A stretch of 64,000 bases of DNA from Timema cristinae (GCA_039000515.1 JBCFYV010009882.1:50665801-50729800); one strand, 5' to 3'; shown: positions 11,639 through 22,296, counted from the stretch's first letter. The notes: a model not told the origin generated them from the sequence alone. Numbers and translations are program-made.

Positions 11639-13164
11639 TTTGATAAGGCCCTGCAAGATAAATCCGACACATACACGAATGTATATTTGTTATCATACGC
11701 AGCATTAGCATTGGCAATGAGATAACATTCTCTCCCTTTTTATGTTGTATCCGAGATTAAAGTGTCTACTAATGTGTTTTTAATAGATGTTCAAAGCGTA
11801 TATTTAACATAAATCTAATACACCACTAACATTTATTTATTTTTATTTGAGGTATTTAACGTGAATTTTTTTAAAGGAATTATTATATAAGCACACGAGA
11901 ATTTCAATGAGCGAGAGCAAAAGGACATACCAATGTTAACGGGAAAGGTATTTTCACATAGCTTCCAAGGTTCATTTATTTACATGCCGCAATCGACATG
12001 GGACCTGCGGCTTTACTTACCCTCTGAAGTTAGTTTAGCTAGGATTTTTAACGTTTAAAAAAAAAAATTGTCGACCCAAACTGGGTTTGAACCCTCATTC
12101 ATCGGGCCCTGAGGCGAGCACTTTATCCTAAGACCCTAGAGGTCAACACAACTTTGACACACATATTAGTGGTTTGTTGCGAATATCTAATAAGATGCCG
12201 CTTATTTTATTTATCTAAGACAATACACACCAATATAGTTGAGTACAAACATTTTACAACCTTGTACTTACTAGCAATAATTTTGAAGCTTCGTGAGTGA
12301 TTTCAACATTTTCGAAACTATAAAAGAGTACGTATTGTATATGAAGATGTGTAGAAAGCAAGGGTGGGATTAGGGCAGTAAGCATAGATAAGATGTCAAA
12401 CTTGGTTTCTGATGGTTGTTCTTTTATTCAAGCTGATATTTTCCCCGTGAATTCTTTATTACTAAGATATTAGAATTTATAACGCCAGACTACCCATTCA
12501 GGCTGTACGAATTTAACTTAACATAAAAGGTAGGTGTGAGAAAGGAAGAATGTATGTAGAAATTATACACCCGAATTTTGGTGGAGGGAGAGGAGTGGGG
12601 ACATCATTTAGGAAGCCCCATCAACACACTTGGCCGAAATTTGAAACCCAGCCTCTTTGTCAGATCAAACGGGCTTGACGTTAAGTACACGTGTCCACCA
12701 ATATGGGTCAATAGAATTTAATGTGATTAAAATTTAACTATGATTACGTTTAGATAATCATAATAATAATATGATTACTATTGTTATGTATCCAGCACTC
12801 TTTGTGGTCTGTCTATTCTATGACGAAGTGTTACGCGCCATGCGTCCATGCTACCATGTGATCGATTTAAAAAATGTGGCTGGTTAATGACCCCGTGCCC
12901 TATTGCATTTTTACCGCGAATCAACTGCCTACTACCACGCATAAAGTTGGGATAAAGTTCAGTTAAAAACACACCGGAATAATTGGGTCCAAGCTGTCGT
13001 GCTTGACTTTGACTGAAGAGACCTAGCCCCATATTATCTAGTGCATTTCTGAAGAATCTAGAGTGGTTTTCCTTGTAAAGTTAAATGGCGAAACGATCCT
13101 AAATAGCTCTGAGTGTGATCCGAAATCCCCCACCCCATCCACTAGATTCAATACAACACTTTAA
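11639..13164. other. Non-genic DNA with old repeat fragments
   Basis: Apart from the tRNA-like fragment at 12061-12155, only weak traces of a SINE-C-like sequence appear (about 12560-12720, minus sense). The frame at 12784-13032 has no recognisable domain. Confidence 0.4.
12061..12155 (-). mobile_element. tRNA-derived SINE head, SINE-D
   Basis: On the minus strand a box-A-like CTAGGGTCTTAGGATAAAG is followed about 45 nt later by box B GGGTTCAAACCC. The ends do not pair as an acceptor stem, so this is not a functional tRNA. A similar piece lies at 38.15-38.24 kb. Confidence 0.5.
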
Positions 13165-13294
13165 GCCAGTTTCATAGTCAGACTTATGGGTCGGTTTCTA
13201 ATGCGATACTGACCCTTTCCATTCGAGTTTAGGTGTCGTCTTGTATTTAACATAGCGCCGCATGAGGCGTACTAAGTCTCACTATGAAACTGGT
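13165..13294. mobile_element. 130-bp MITE with 21-bp inverted repeats
   Basis: CCAGTTTCATAGTCAGACTTA at about 13166 is matched at 20 of 21 positions by the complement of the sequence ending at about 13293. The interior is unrelated to known genes. The target-site duplication is unclear. Confidence 0.65.
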
Positions 13295-13889
13295 CCTATA
13301 TCAAGAAGGTTTAGGTGCTTGATTGTGAACCAGGAGTGTGAGTTTCTATATTATTCAGTACTAGGAACAGCATTTAGTGGTTCTAGCTGTTAAGAAACGA
13401 AACGTAAGGTAACACCTGGCTCTCAACCATACGAGCACGCTACGTACCCGGTAAAAATAATAACAATTAAAAATTTTAACTGCATATATGGAGTATAGGG
13501 CCGCATTTAAATCTATTCTCGTCAACAGAGTTTGTACCTTGACTTTCCGAGTTTTACTACTTCTTCATCGACGGTCCTCTGTCACGAGATCCTAAGAAAT
13601 AAGGCCTTCCCCGACGTTGACGTTTTTGCAGTTTGAACAAGTATCCTGAAATGTATTGATAGCAATTAGAAATTATTTGACGCAACGCAACGTATTTGTT
13701 GTGAAAGATCCTTAGGCCCAGTGCACACATCGGTTTTTTAAACGTGCGGTGCTACTGCGGCACCTGAAAAATCAATACACACAATACGGTGAAATGACGT
13801 ATAGTAGGCCTATGTATTTTGCCGCCATCATAAATGGATGTATATCGGATAAAACGTGTAGATTTTGATTTCTGGTGCATAAAATATTT

Positions 13890-15870
13890 TGAAGATAAAA
13901 AGGCGATGTTGGAATCATCCGTTTACTGACTCAAAAAATTCATTGGTAGCAGATTTGTTACATCTTTTGCAGATTTAAGAGAAAACACAAATAAGTTTTT
14001 TTAACTACTTTCTAATGAGCGTTCAATCATTCGATGAGCTTGCTGGAAGCATTATTGACAAGATTAAGTCCCAAGATACGTGGATGAGTCTCGCCATACC
14101 TCTAGTGGAAATGTAACTCTAAGGCAAGTTTATTTTATAACCTTTTTATTCTATATTTTCCAAACTACTTCTGACTTTGAATGTTTACTATAAAAGTATG
14201 AATCAATAAAATATGTCGAGGCAGTCCTCATCAGGGTATGGATGGATCTCGGTAGATGTGGTAGATGGAGATACGGGTTGTAAATTCAGACCAGGGCTGG
14301 CTGCTTGGGGCAAAAGAGTAGAATAAGGACGTGTTCGGGGTTCTGTTATTCTTGTAGAAGATAAGTGAGATGGAGTTTGAGGCAAATAGTTTGAATAGTG
14401 AGGCGTTGAAAATAGGGTACATATGAGGTGGCTCATATGGATTTTTGTGTGTTAATATTCAGTGTAGCCTTTCTGTGGAGGTAAATTAATTTGTGAAGTA
14501 TTTTGCTAAGACAGTCTCATCCGCTTGATGATATTGAGTACTTCACAACGAAATTCCAGCTTTTGATCATCTGTGAAACCCCTCACAGATGGAAGGATAC
14601 ATTCAAAAAACAATCTGTTTGCATTTGGTATTGGCACTGCGGTTACAGATGAAGGAAGTGGAGCCTTTATAAACTCTATTAGAGAAGATTCTACATCAAG
14701 ATTGCGTTTCCTTGAATTATGGTCATAGCGAGGAGGCTGAATTTACTTTGATCCTCCTTATGGTGTTGGAATATTTTCCTCCGATTGCTCTAAATCCTCT
14801 TGCTCGTCATCAACATCTAAGATGGACTGGATATCTGTTGTGGCACCAGCTTCTTGTAAGAACGAGCATAAATATACCTTCGAGCATAAATGCATCGTCT
14901 TCCTGAGTCATTAGCCTGTCCAGAATTATTTTTCCCCCCTCGTACGTTTGATAAAATTGTCCTTTATATTTCGCCACTTCTTGATTAATTTGTTGCCTGA
15001 AAAAGAAAAGCAAACAAATAAAGTACCTTTCAGTTTTATACATGAACATGTCATGTTTTCTCCTTTTATTACAGATACTTGGGTAGTGGATGCGATCATC
15101 TTGATCTTCACTTGACTTACAGAATTGGGCACTCAACAGTTAGCAAAATGTTGAGAAGAATTTGCAAAGCTATTTGGGAAACCTTAAAAAAAGAATCCTT
15201 TCCTAAACTGACAGAAGAACAGTGGAAAGAAATTGCTGAAGGGTTTCAAAAACGTTGGTAGTTTCCCAGTTGCTTAGGTGCCATTGATGACAAACATATA
15301 AGTATTATAAAACCAAAGATGAGCGGGTCTCTCTTTCACAACTATACAAATTATTTTTTAGTTGTGCATGATAGCAATTGCTGACGCGAATTGAAAATTC
15401 ATTTATAATGACGTTGGTGATTTTGAAAATAACTCAGACAGCACAATATTTGAAAGATCTTATTTTTATAAGAAGATCGAAAATAACTAACTAAATATTC
15501 CAAAAGGACAGCGTCTCCTAGTAACTGTAGGCCCAATTATGCCCTACACGTTTATTGGTGATGAGGCGTTTGCCCTTTCTCAAAATGTAAAGAGGCCTTA
15601 GATCGGAAAAGTTATGAGACAAAAGAATCGCTCGGGCTCACAGGAATGTAGAGAGTACATTTGGCATACTTTTAAATAAATGGAGAATTTTCCAAAAAGC
15701 TATAAACACAAACTTGAATTTTGCCATAATTTTAATAAAGACATGTTGTGCTCTCCACAATTTTTAGTATCTAGATATGGGATCAACATTCAATAAGAAT
15801 TGAGTGTACAAGGGTTTTTTGAGGACCCTAAAGATCACCTATTCAGTCAACTCAAGCAAGAAATAGGTTG
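13890..15870 (+). pseudogene. Harbinger transposase (HARBI1-like DDE nuclease), broken
   Basis: The family cuts and joins element ends using a DDE catalytic triad. A first exon relic ends near 14123 and reads NYFLMSVQSFDELAGSII then DKIKSQDTWM after frameshifts further upstream. It is followed by GCAAGT, a possible GC-type or decayed donor. The acceptor TTATTACAG at 15066-15074 leads to RYLGSGCDHLDLHLTYRIGH, STVSKM and EEQWKEIAEGFQKRW. Then come an in-frame stop, CLGAIDDKH (first catalytic Asp region, about 15275) and, after more stops, GPIMPYTFIGDEAFALSQNV (about 15530-15590). Later pieces reach 15870. At least five lesions make it inactive. Confidence 0.85.
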
Positions 15871-17285
15871 GCTGATTATTTTGTTTCTGATTTTGGCAGC
15901 GTCCCTTGGCAAACAAATTATATTTAAGGGCTTTTAGGGAACAAACTATAGACTTAGCATATTCTATAGACTTAACACATTCTACCAAAGGCTTGAACTG
16001 TAACCATTGTACAATAATGAACAATACATATGATATATTGAACAACAGAATCGCACAATCTTTGTATAATTGTGTATCACAGCTTCGAAGCAATTATAAA
16101 AATACTAAGGTTTTGAGTAAACTAACCTTAAAGAAGTTTCTTCATAAAAACAAATACATCATCATGTCAATAACCATAAACATTATTTATACATAAATTT
16201 TAAACCAAATTTTTATGATCTGTTTTACAAATTTCAAATTTTCAAAAATAGATTTTTTGTGACCACCCTCATATTAGTTTAAATTTATAAAAATAAAGGA
16301 ATATGCTTATTTATCATGAAACTCTATCCCAATAACCAATATGAACTCAACATTTAAGGTAAACTTCAAGAAATTTCTATTTTTCCATAAGTTGCCGTAA
16401 GTAAACTACTCTTAAATTACTTTATTTAAAAATATAAACATAGATTATTTTTTATCATGTGAAATAGTTCCCCAATACCAATTGTGAACAAAATAGTTAC
16501 AGCTAATTTAGGAAAAAATAATAATTTTTCAATAATGAGTCATCATACGCCTGTTTTTACTCCAAAGGCTAGTATACAGTGTTATTTGTAATGTCAAGCA
16601 TTCCCAAGCTACCCATTTGTAACCAAATTGCTAGATTCATTTTTTAAATATTTCAGGTTTTTGAAAAATCAGTCATTTGTAAACTACCCATAAAAGAGTA
16701 TTTAGCCAAAAACCCGTATACAGTGTTATTTGTTATACCACATTATATCCATATGTACATTTTTTTTAAAGTAGATGAAGTCATTTTCTAAAAATTTAGA
16801 ATTGGAAAAAATCATTAATCAGTAAACTACCCTTAATTTGAAGGCTAGGGTCAAAATAAAAAATAAAAATGTCCATATGTATAGCCCTATAAAATTTAAA
16901 TCTCAAGTTTGAATAAAATCAATCCAACAGCTTTGGATCCGTGGCCAGAAACAGACAGGCAGACAGACATGGGGTAACGTAGAAATTTTTAAGCCATTTT
17001 TGGGGGTTCGGGTCTAAATAAAACTAAGGATTTATAGAACACTCGAAAGTGATTTTGTCATTATTACAATACTTTCTCTTGATATGAGACAGTAAAAAGG
17101 GGAATAATGTACTTACAAATTTCATTTTTATCCCTGTCGTCTTTCTCGTCTAATCCTTCACAAAACATCCGACAAACATTAATCCATGCACGCCTCTTCT
17201 TGGTTCGGTCATGGTACTCCTCTGCAGCGACATTACAAATTTCAGGATAGTTTCTCACTTCACCAATAAAATGTTCTATAGCCAA
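14506..17285 (-). pseudogene. Harbinger MADF-BESS partner protein, broken two-exon gene
   Basis: Harbinger elements commonly carry a second gene for a DNA-binding protein that helps the transposase. Exon 1 (17285-17117) encodes IEHFIGEVRNYPEICNVAAE, EYHDRTKKRRAW and NEIC, the start of a MADF domain, and ends at a good donor ATTT|GTAAGT. Exon 2 begins after a pyrimidine-rich CTTTTTCAG at 14997 and joins in phase as NKLIKKWRNIKDNFIKR. A frameshift near 14930 precedes SGQANDSGRRCIYAR. Another stretch, 14724-14506, reads RLFFECILPSVRGFTDDQKL then EFRCEVLNIIKRM, a BESS-like motif. The ~2.1-kb intron holds the transposase second exon on the other strand. Confidence 0.8.
16190..17050 (-). repeat. 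Rep-X repeat array inside the Harbinger element
   Basis: Read on the minus strand, units contain GGGTAGTTTACAAATGACTG, TTTTTCAAAAACCTGAAATA and GGTTACAAATGGGTAGCTTG, matching the array at 1.5-2.0 kb. The distal part carries the CAGACAGGCAGACAGAC motif also found near 42.05 kb and 43.68 kb. Confidence 0.6.
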
Positions 17286-17574
17286 CTGTTCAAAATCTTA
17301 TCCCATCGTTTCACGTTTCACGGCAAAAAAATTGGATGTGTGCACTGATCAACATACAACAAGGTACTGAGAGACCGGAGTTGCGTTTACGGTACCGTTG
17401 AGGCGTAGTGGGGAACTACGGCACAAAATGCACGCACGACGAACGTGCGATGACGCAACGTTGCCGGAGGTATGTGTGCAGTGCCCCAGCTAATTTATAG
17501 TAAACTTAACCAAACCGTAATTCTGGTGCCGCTGCGTCACCACACGTTTAAAAAACGGACGTGTGCACCGGCCT

Positions 17575-17900
17575 TTACGGTGGATTCACACGTTTGCCGA
17601 TAAACTAGCGCAGAATAGAAACGTGGTCACGTGACGAGTTCCAAGCCAATCACGAGATTTTCGCCTTGTCGGCGAGCTGTTCCGCTAAAGTTCAACTCAT
17701 ATCTACTCTGTCCGCTCTGCCCGAGACGTTCGGCGCAGGAGAACCAATCCAATTCCAAAACCAATCAAATCCTAAAATCAACCATCTCAAATCAGTGCGC
17801 ATGCGCTGTACAACCAGAAGCTAGCAGACAGCTTTGTTGGCCGTTGTGAAGAGATTTGAAATAACCAGTTAATGTGAAGCGTGTGTATCGGTGTATTGGA
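17575..17900 (+). promoter_or_regulatory. Promoter-like block: CCAAT boxes and an NRF1 palindrome
   Basis: AGCCAATCA lies at 17644-17652, with two more CCAAT pentamers at 17744 and 17761, and TGCGCATGCGC at 17796-17806 is a perfect NRF1-type site. The block is CpG-richer than its surroundings. An ATG in good context follows at 17942 but opens only a 23-codon frame. It could be a host promoter with a non-coding first exon, or the CpG-rich end of another DNA transposon (the flank reads GGTGGATTCACACGTTTGCC). Confidence 0.3.
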
Positions 17901-18230
17901 TTGTGTCAAAACACCGAATTATAATTTGAAAACTTCCAAAAATGGGGAAATATAGGCCTATTTCTACGTCATATTACAAAAAAGTACTATATTGTATTAA
18001 TGTCAATTGTCAGTTTTAAAATACATTTTAAATTATTTTTTAATAATGTGTGAATTATATTGTGTGAGTCCGATAGCTGCGCGGTTTGGTTGCTATGTGT
18101 GTTCCGAAGAAGATAAATATAAGCCGCCCCAGCTTTGTAATGCCGGGATAGCGATCAACTTAACGTTCACGTAACGTAACAACTCAAGCAAAACACACAA
18201 AATGGATATGGACTGTTTGAAAATATATAT

Positions 18231-18443
18231 TTACGTCCTACTTTCCCTTCGGGTTATACGCCTATGTTCCAAACCCTTCCTTCACCTCTGACAAGACATC
18301 TTGTGAATGTGGGGAATGCCAGGCCGCCACCGTGGTTCGGATTCCACGTTAAACTGTAGGTCCTTCATTTCATCTCACAATCACCTTACCATTACACATT
18401 AGCGTAAGTGCGTATAACCCGAACGGGTAGTAAGACGCGGTGC

Positions 18444-18478
<35 letters not shown>

Positions 18479-18677
18479 TACGCCTATGTACTAATTATAT
18501 CAATTTGTTAAGGATTAGGAAGGACGAAATTAGAGGAAGTGTACCCGCATTTACGTGGAGGGAGAGTGGAAATCTATTTAGAAAAACACACCCTCAGTAC
18601 ACCCGATCTCCCCATCTTCAGAAGTCTAGTCTATTGCGAGAGTATCACCTTTTAGACTATGCAGCCACCGAAGTGGC
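18231..18677 (-). mobile_element. SINE-C copy interrupted by SINE-A
   Basis: The tail lies at 18231-18267 and the body plus tRNA-like head resume at 18490-18677 (minus sense head GCCACTTCGGTGGCTGCATA). The break is exactly the SINE-A insertion, with a 13-bp target duplication. Confidence 0.8.
18268..18476 (+). mobile_element. SINE-A copy, head truncated
   Basis: It starts in the body at CCAAACCCTTCCTTCACC and ends with the common tail and (TAA)n. It is flanked by TATACGCCTATGT at 18255-18267 and again at 18477-18489, a perfect 13-bp duplication inside the tail of the older SINE-C. Confidence 0.9.
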
Positions 18678-18696
18678 GAAAAAACTATTTAGAACT

Positions 18697-18880
18697 ATTT
18701 AGTTGCCGATTAAACTTTGGCCGACATGTTTCGGTACGTGTGTACCATATTCATAGCGCAGGGTCGTCGTGCGAGAACACATTCAATACATTAACTGTGT
18801 TCTCGCACGACGACCCTGCGCCATGAATATGGTACATAGGTACTGAAACATGTCGGCCAAAGTTTAATCGGCTTCTAAAT
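18697..18880. repeat. Near-perfect palindrome with 85-nt arms
   Basis: The left arm 18697-18781 and right arm 18796-18880 match at 79 of 85 positions, with a 14-nt loop. The arms contain TTGGCCGACATGTTTC and GGGTCGTCGTGCGAGAACAC. A short related piece (ACTTTGGCCGACAT) occurs at about 22031. It is either a fold-back MITE or a hairpin-RNA locus. Confidence 0.85.
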
Positions 18881-19881
18881 TGCTGACACTTTCCCAAGGA
18901 GTAACGGGACTCAAATCAAGTTAAGACTTCATATCTCTATTTAAACACTGGACTTTATTAATAGCTTGTTACGTTTTAAGCCTTATGTCATATTAATTAT
19001 ATTTCTTGTAATACAATATTTTCACTTGGTTACTCCATTCAAATTTGCCATCTTAATGTTTAAATATTAATTGTATTGTTCCTCAATTCATTTCTGTTAT
19101 TAATTATTTTAATATGTTTTCATGTATTTATTCTTCTGATTGATGGTCACCATTTGACTTGATAATGTTATGTCACGATTATTTTTAATCATATTATTTC
19201 TATCTCATATATTTTAGTGTTATCGAAAGCACTGCTTGAATTTTTATCAATATTAAATATTTATAATTTTAACTTGTTAATTACTTTTAATTTTTTTTAT
19301 TATTTTATTTTGTATACTATCCTTTTACCTCTTTATTGACCTTAAGATTTTTTCAAAGTCTTAACCTGTAGATAAGTTTAAGTTAAGTGAACTGCATCGT
19401 GATGGCTTACATTTAAAAAAAACGAGGAAAACCGATAAGTTACGTGAACATAACGAAAATGTTAAGTTGATAGCGATCCCAGTATAATACTATAAATCTT
19501 AATAAGAAACTAATGATATCAGTCTATTTAGGAGGCGGCGACCTACTTGCATATACTGTCCGGCCCTAGAATTACTCCAGCTCACGGTAGACAAGAGATG
19601 GCTCAAGTACGTCATATTATCCAGCTCAAAGGCAGTGTTACATAACCCACCAACCAATATTCTCGAGAAAGCTTTTACCTAATGAATGATGGGTTTAAAA
19701 AAAGTAGCTATGGACAGAGAACTTCCATGTCCATGTTCGTATTATTTATAAAGGTGTTGGTTTTTTCTCTCTCATAGCAGAGTGAGGTCAGGTCAATTTG
19801 ATGCATGGTTGTAATAAGCAATTAAAAAGCTTTTTTTTTCCACTACGTCTTAGCACCCGCTTAGGTTATTTGTATTTAAAA

Positions 19882-20087
19882 CAATTACACTAATGAAATA
19901 GGGATGAAAACCGTAGACATTTAGAGGAAATGTACCCACGTTTGTGTGGAGGAAGAGAAGGAAACCATTTGATAAATACAGCCCTAAGTACAACCAAAAA
20001 GGATTCAAACATTGATCACCCTGTCACCACCAACCCGGTTTGACTCTAGAATGACGCACTAGACTTTGAAACCATCGATGCGGCTAT
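19882..20087 (-). mobile_element. SINE-C copy, degenerate
   Basis: Minus-sense body (CCTCCACACAAACGTGGGTA) and a worn head are recognisable. The tail hairpin is missing. Confidence 0.6.
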
Positions 20088-20153
20088 TTGAAAAAGATTA
20101 TGATGGTAGAAGTTTAAGTAGGTAGAAATGTTTATGGTGCATATAATCATGTA

Positions 20154-20215
20154 CAGTAGAGCCGTATTATCCGACCTAAACGAGAGGATATCCGAAATGT
20201 CGGATAGTAAGGAAA
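20154..20215 (+). mobile_element. pogo-like transposon end
   Basis: TA followed by CAGTAGAGCCGTATTATCCG, then ACCTAAACGAG and GGATATCCGAAATGTCGGATA, resembles pogo/Tigger terminal repeats, which start CAGT and repeat TTATCCG. A partly inverted counterpart lies at 26968-27020. Confidence 0.5.
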
Positions 20216-20300
20216 TAAGGGGAGGGGCTTGGACAAAACAAATAAAATTAAATGGAAGTTCAGAATAGGTATGAAATAAGGATTAGTAATTACTCCATAG

Positions 20301-20991
20301 TAAGGATGTGCGAAGTCCACTTCTTCAATTCAAAGAGGTAACCTGGTGGTCTAGGGGTAAGGTGTCGGACTTCTGTGCTGGGGTCCGGGGTTCAATCCTC
20401 GGTCCCGGAAAAGATTTATTTGATTACCAAACCCTTCCTTCACCTCTGACAAGAAGTGTATTAATCACAACTTGTGACGGGGTGGAATGTCAGTTTTCCA
20501 CCGTGGTTCGGATTCCACGTTAAACTGTAGGTCCTTCATTTCATCTCACAACCACCCTACCATTACACATTAGCGTAAATGCGTATAACACGAACGGGAA
20601 GTAAGACGCGGTGCTAATAATAATTCAATTCGAAGTGAACTCGAATCGAATAAATAAAATATTCTCGAGTTTGAATCGAAGTTGGAATATTTCTTTTAGT
20701 TGTTTTATGCTTGAAAAAATTGTGGTTATTTATATTTATTTATAAACTAAAATTACTTGTGCAATGTTTTATTACAGAGTTGTTTGTGATATTTCATATT
20801 AGTTTGATAAATCAAGCTATTATCACAGCATGCGATTCAATTTCTTCAGATTGTTTCCATATAAACATTAATTTGTAACGTACTTAACAGTTCAAACATC
20901 ATTGGATTATTTTAGCTGTCAATATTTTTATTGACAAAGCTTCGAAGCGCAGTTGAAGCTGATGTTTGTTTCGAAGCTTCGCATACCCTTA
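20301..20991. mobile_element. hAT-type MITE with SINE-A inside
   Basis: The ends TAAGGATGTGCGAAG and, complemented, TAAGGGTATGCGAAG match at 13 of 15. A perfect 8-bp duplication CTCCATAG flanks them at 20293-20300 and 20992-20999, the length hAT transposases make. Without the SINE it is about 390 bp and non-coding. Confidence 0.85.
20336..20623 (+). mobile_element. SINE-A copy, full length
   Basis: The head contains box A TGGTCTAGGGGTAAGGTG and box B GGGGTTCAATCC. The body (CCAAACCCTTCCTTCACCTC) and tail (GCGTATAACACGAACGGGA) follow. It is flanked by TTCAATTCAAAG at 20324-20335 and TTCAATTCGAAG at 20624-20635. Confidence 0.9.
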
Positions 20992-21167
20992 CTCCATAGT
21001 ATAACTTATGCAATTTATTACAATAATAATAATAATTAATTTAAAGAGAACAAAGGATTTTATATTAATTAAATGTAACTTTAATTATATATTGTAGGCC
21101 TAGCATTCAAAATTATGGTCGTATACGTAGGTTTTTTAATCGACGCATATTAACCTGTTTACCATTA

Positions 21168-21300
21168 AAGAAACCATTAAGGATAAACAGCCCTCAGTAG
21201 TCCCGAACGGGATTCGAGCCCCGATCTACCTAAAAACAGCAAGCCAGTCTTACACCAGAGTGACGCCCTAGAACTAGACCATTTGTCCACTGAAGCGGGT
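21168..21300 (-). mobile_element. SINE-C head and partial body
   Basis: The minus-sense head begins ACCCGCTTCAGTGGACAAAT, with box B GGGGCTCGAATCCCG. The tail is absent. Confidence 0.65.
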
Positions 21301-21547
21301 CTTATTCGTAGGTATAACTTTATAACAACATAAGAAAATACCAGTAGAGAGCACTGCGCTACATATTTCTCCCCGCGTATTCAAGATACATAGTATTTGT
21401 AGCTATTCGAATAAACATAGGATTATTCAAACAGCAACATGTCCTCGAAGAAGTTCCACCAAGTGACATTTTACTGCCCTGTCATGCCCATTAAACTTAT
21501 AAAACTAGATGCAACTGTGTTTAGTGATTGTATATCCTGTTGATAAT

Positions 21548-21821
21548 TATTATTATTAGCACCGCGTCTTACTACCCATTCGGGTTATACGCACTTACGC
21601 TAATGTGTAATGGTAGGGTGATTGTGAGATTAAATGAAGGACCTACAGTTTAACGTGGAATCCGAACCACGGTGGAGGCCTGGCATTCCCCACATTCACA
21701 AGATGTCTTGTCAGAGGTGAAGGAAGGGTTTGGTAATCAGATAAATCTGCGCCGGGACCGAGGATTGAACCCCGGCCGCCAGCACAGAAGTCTGACACTT
21801 TACCCTAGACCACCAGGTCAC
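21548..21821 (-). mobile_element. SINE-A copy, full length
   Basis: The minus-sense head (GGTGACCTGGTGGTCTAGGG), body and tail are complete. A perfect 12-bp duplication CCTGTTGATAAT flanks it at 21536-21547 and 21822-21833. Confidence 0.9.
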
Positions 21822-22162
21822 CCTGTTGATAATAATAAACATAATATATGCATTCAAATGATTATCCCTTTGTATACGAGGCTCACAGACATAGTTAAAT
21901 ACGATGGTGTGTATTAGCATATCTCCTTGTTTTATTGAGTTTCACCTAGCATACAACGCTAAATTATTTGTTACAACAATGGACACACAGTTTTTAATAA
22001 GATGAGGAAACATGTCACACATCTCCCCAGACTTTGGCCGACATTTACTAATTACCAGCATAATTTATACTCAGTATGTCCATTAAACTAAAAACCCCGT
22101 CTACTACACGTCCGATCTATCTGCATATTTGTGTGGTAGCGATAATATACTTATAATTTAAA

Positions 22163-22296
22163 TAAACTGTGTCCGCATTTGCGCCAAGGAAGAGTGGAAA
22201 ACCAATTGGGAGGGAGAGACTACACACAGTCGTCCCCTCCAGTTGCTAAATGAACCAGACGAGGTCGAGACTTTTTTGCGCCCACTGATGCGGGTA
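22163..22296 (-). mobile_element. SINE-C/B remnant
   Basis: The minus-sense words CCCGCATCAGTGG and GGCGCAAATGCGGACAC are recognisable. The copy is heavily diverged. Confidence 0.5.

Larger units (their letters stand above)
13715..17573. mobile_element. PIF/Harbinger DNA transposon, degenerate
   Basis: The left end starts GGCCCAGTGCACACATCGG. The right end, reverse-complemented, starts GGCCGGTGCACACGTCCG. Both continue with GTTTTTTAAACGTG, giving ~48-bp inverted repeats with a few mismatches. TTA precedes the left end and TTTA follows the right end, close to the 3-bp TTA/TAA duplication typical of this superfamily. Inside are a transposase relic on + and a MADF-BESS relic on -, the usual two-gene content of Harbinger elements. 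A Rep-X array has expanded or inserted at 16.2-17.05 kb. Confidence 0.9.
18143..19481. mobile_element. Inverted-repeat-bounded element carrying SINEs and a palindrome
   Basis: GGGATAGCGATCAACTTAAC at 18145 is matched at 18 of 20 positions by the complement of the sequence ending at about 19480. Weaker matching continues inward through GTTCACGTAAC. No transposase is present, so it would be a non-autonomous DNA element. The target-site duplication is undefined. Confidence 0.5.

Noticed and set aside
14712..15132. Several overlapping frames on both strands
   Set aside because: They are pieces and shadows of the broken MADF-BESS exon 2 and the transposase exon, and are described there as pseudogenes.
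20339..20410. Possible tRNA-Glu-like gene
   Set aside because: Box A and box B are good, but the acceptor and anticodon stems do not close and the sequence runs straight into the SINE-A body in several copies.
20308..20523. Plus-strand 71-codon frame
   Set aside because: Lies within SINE-A. Near-identical frames recur in other SINE-A copies (21672, 26511 and 42886 regions).
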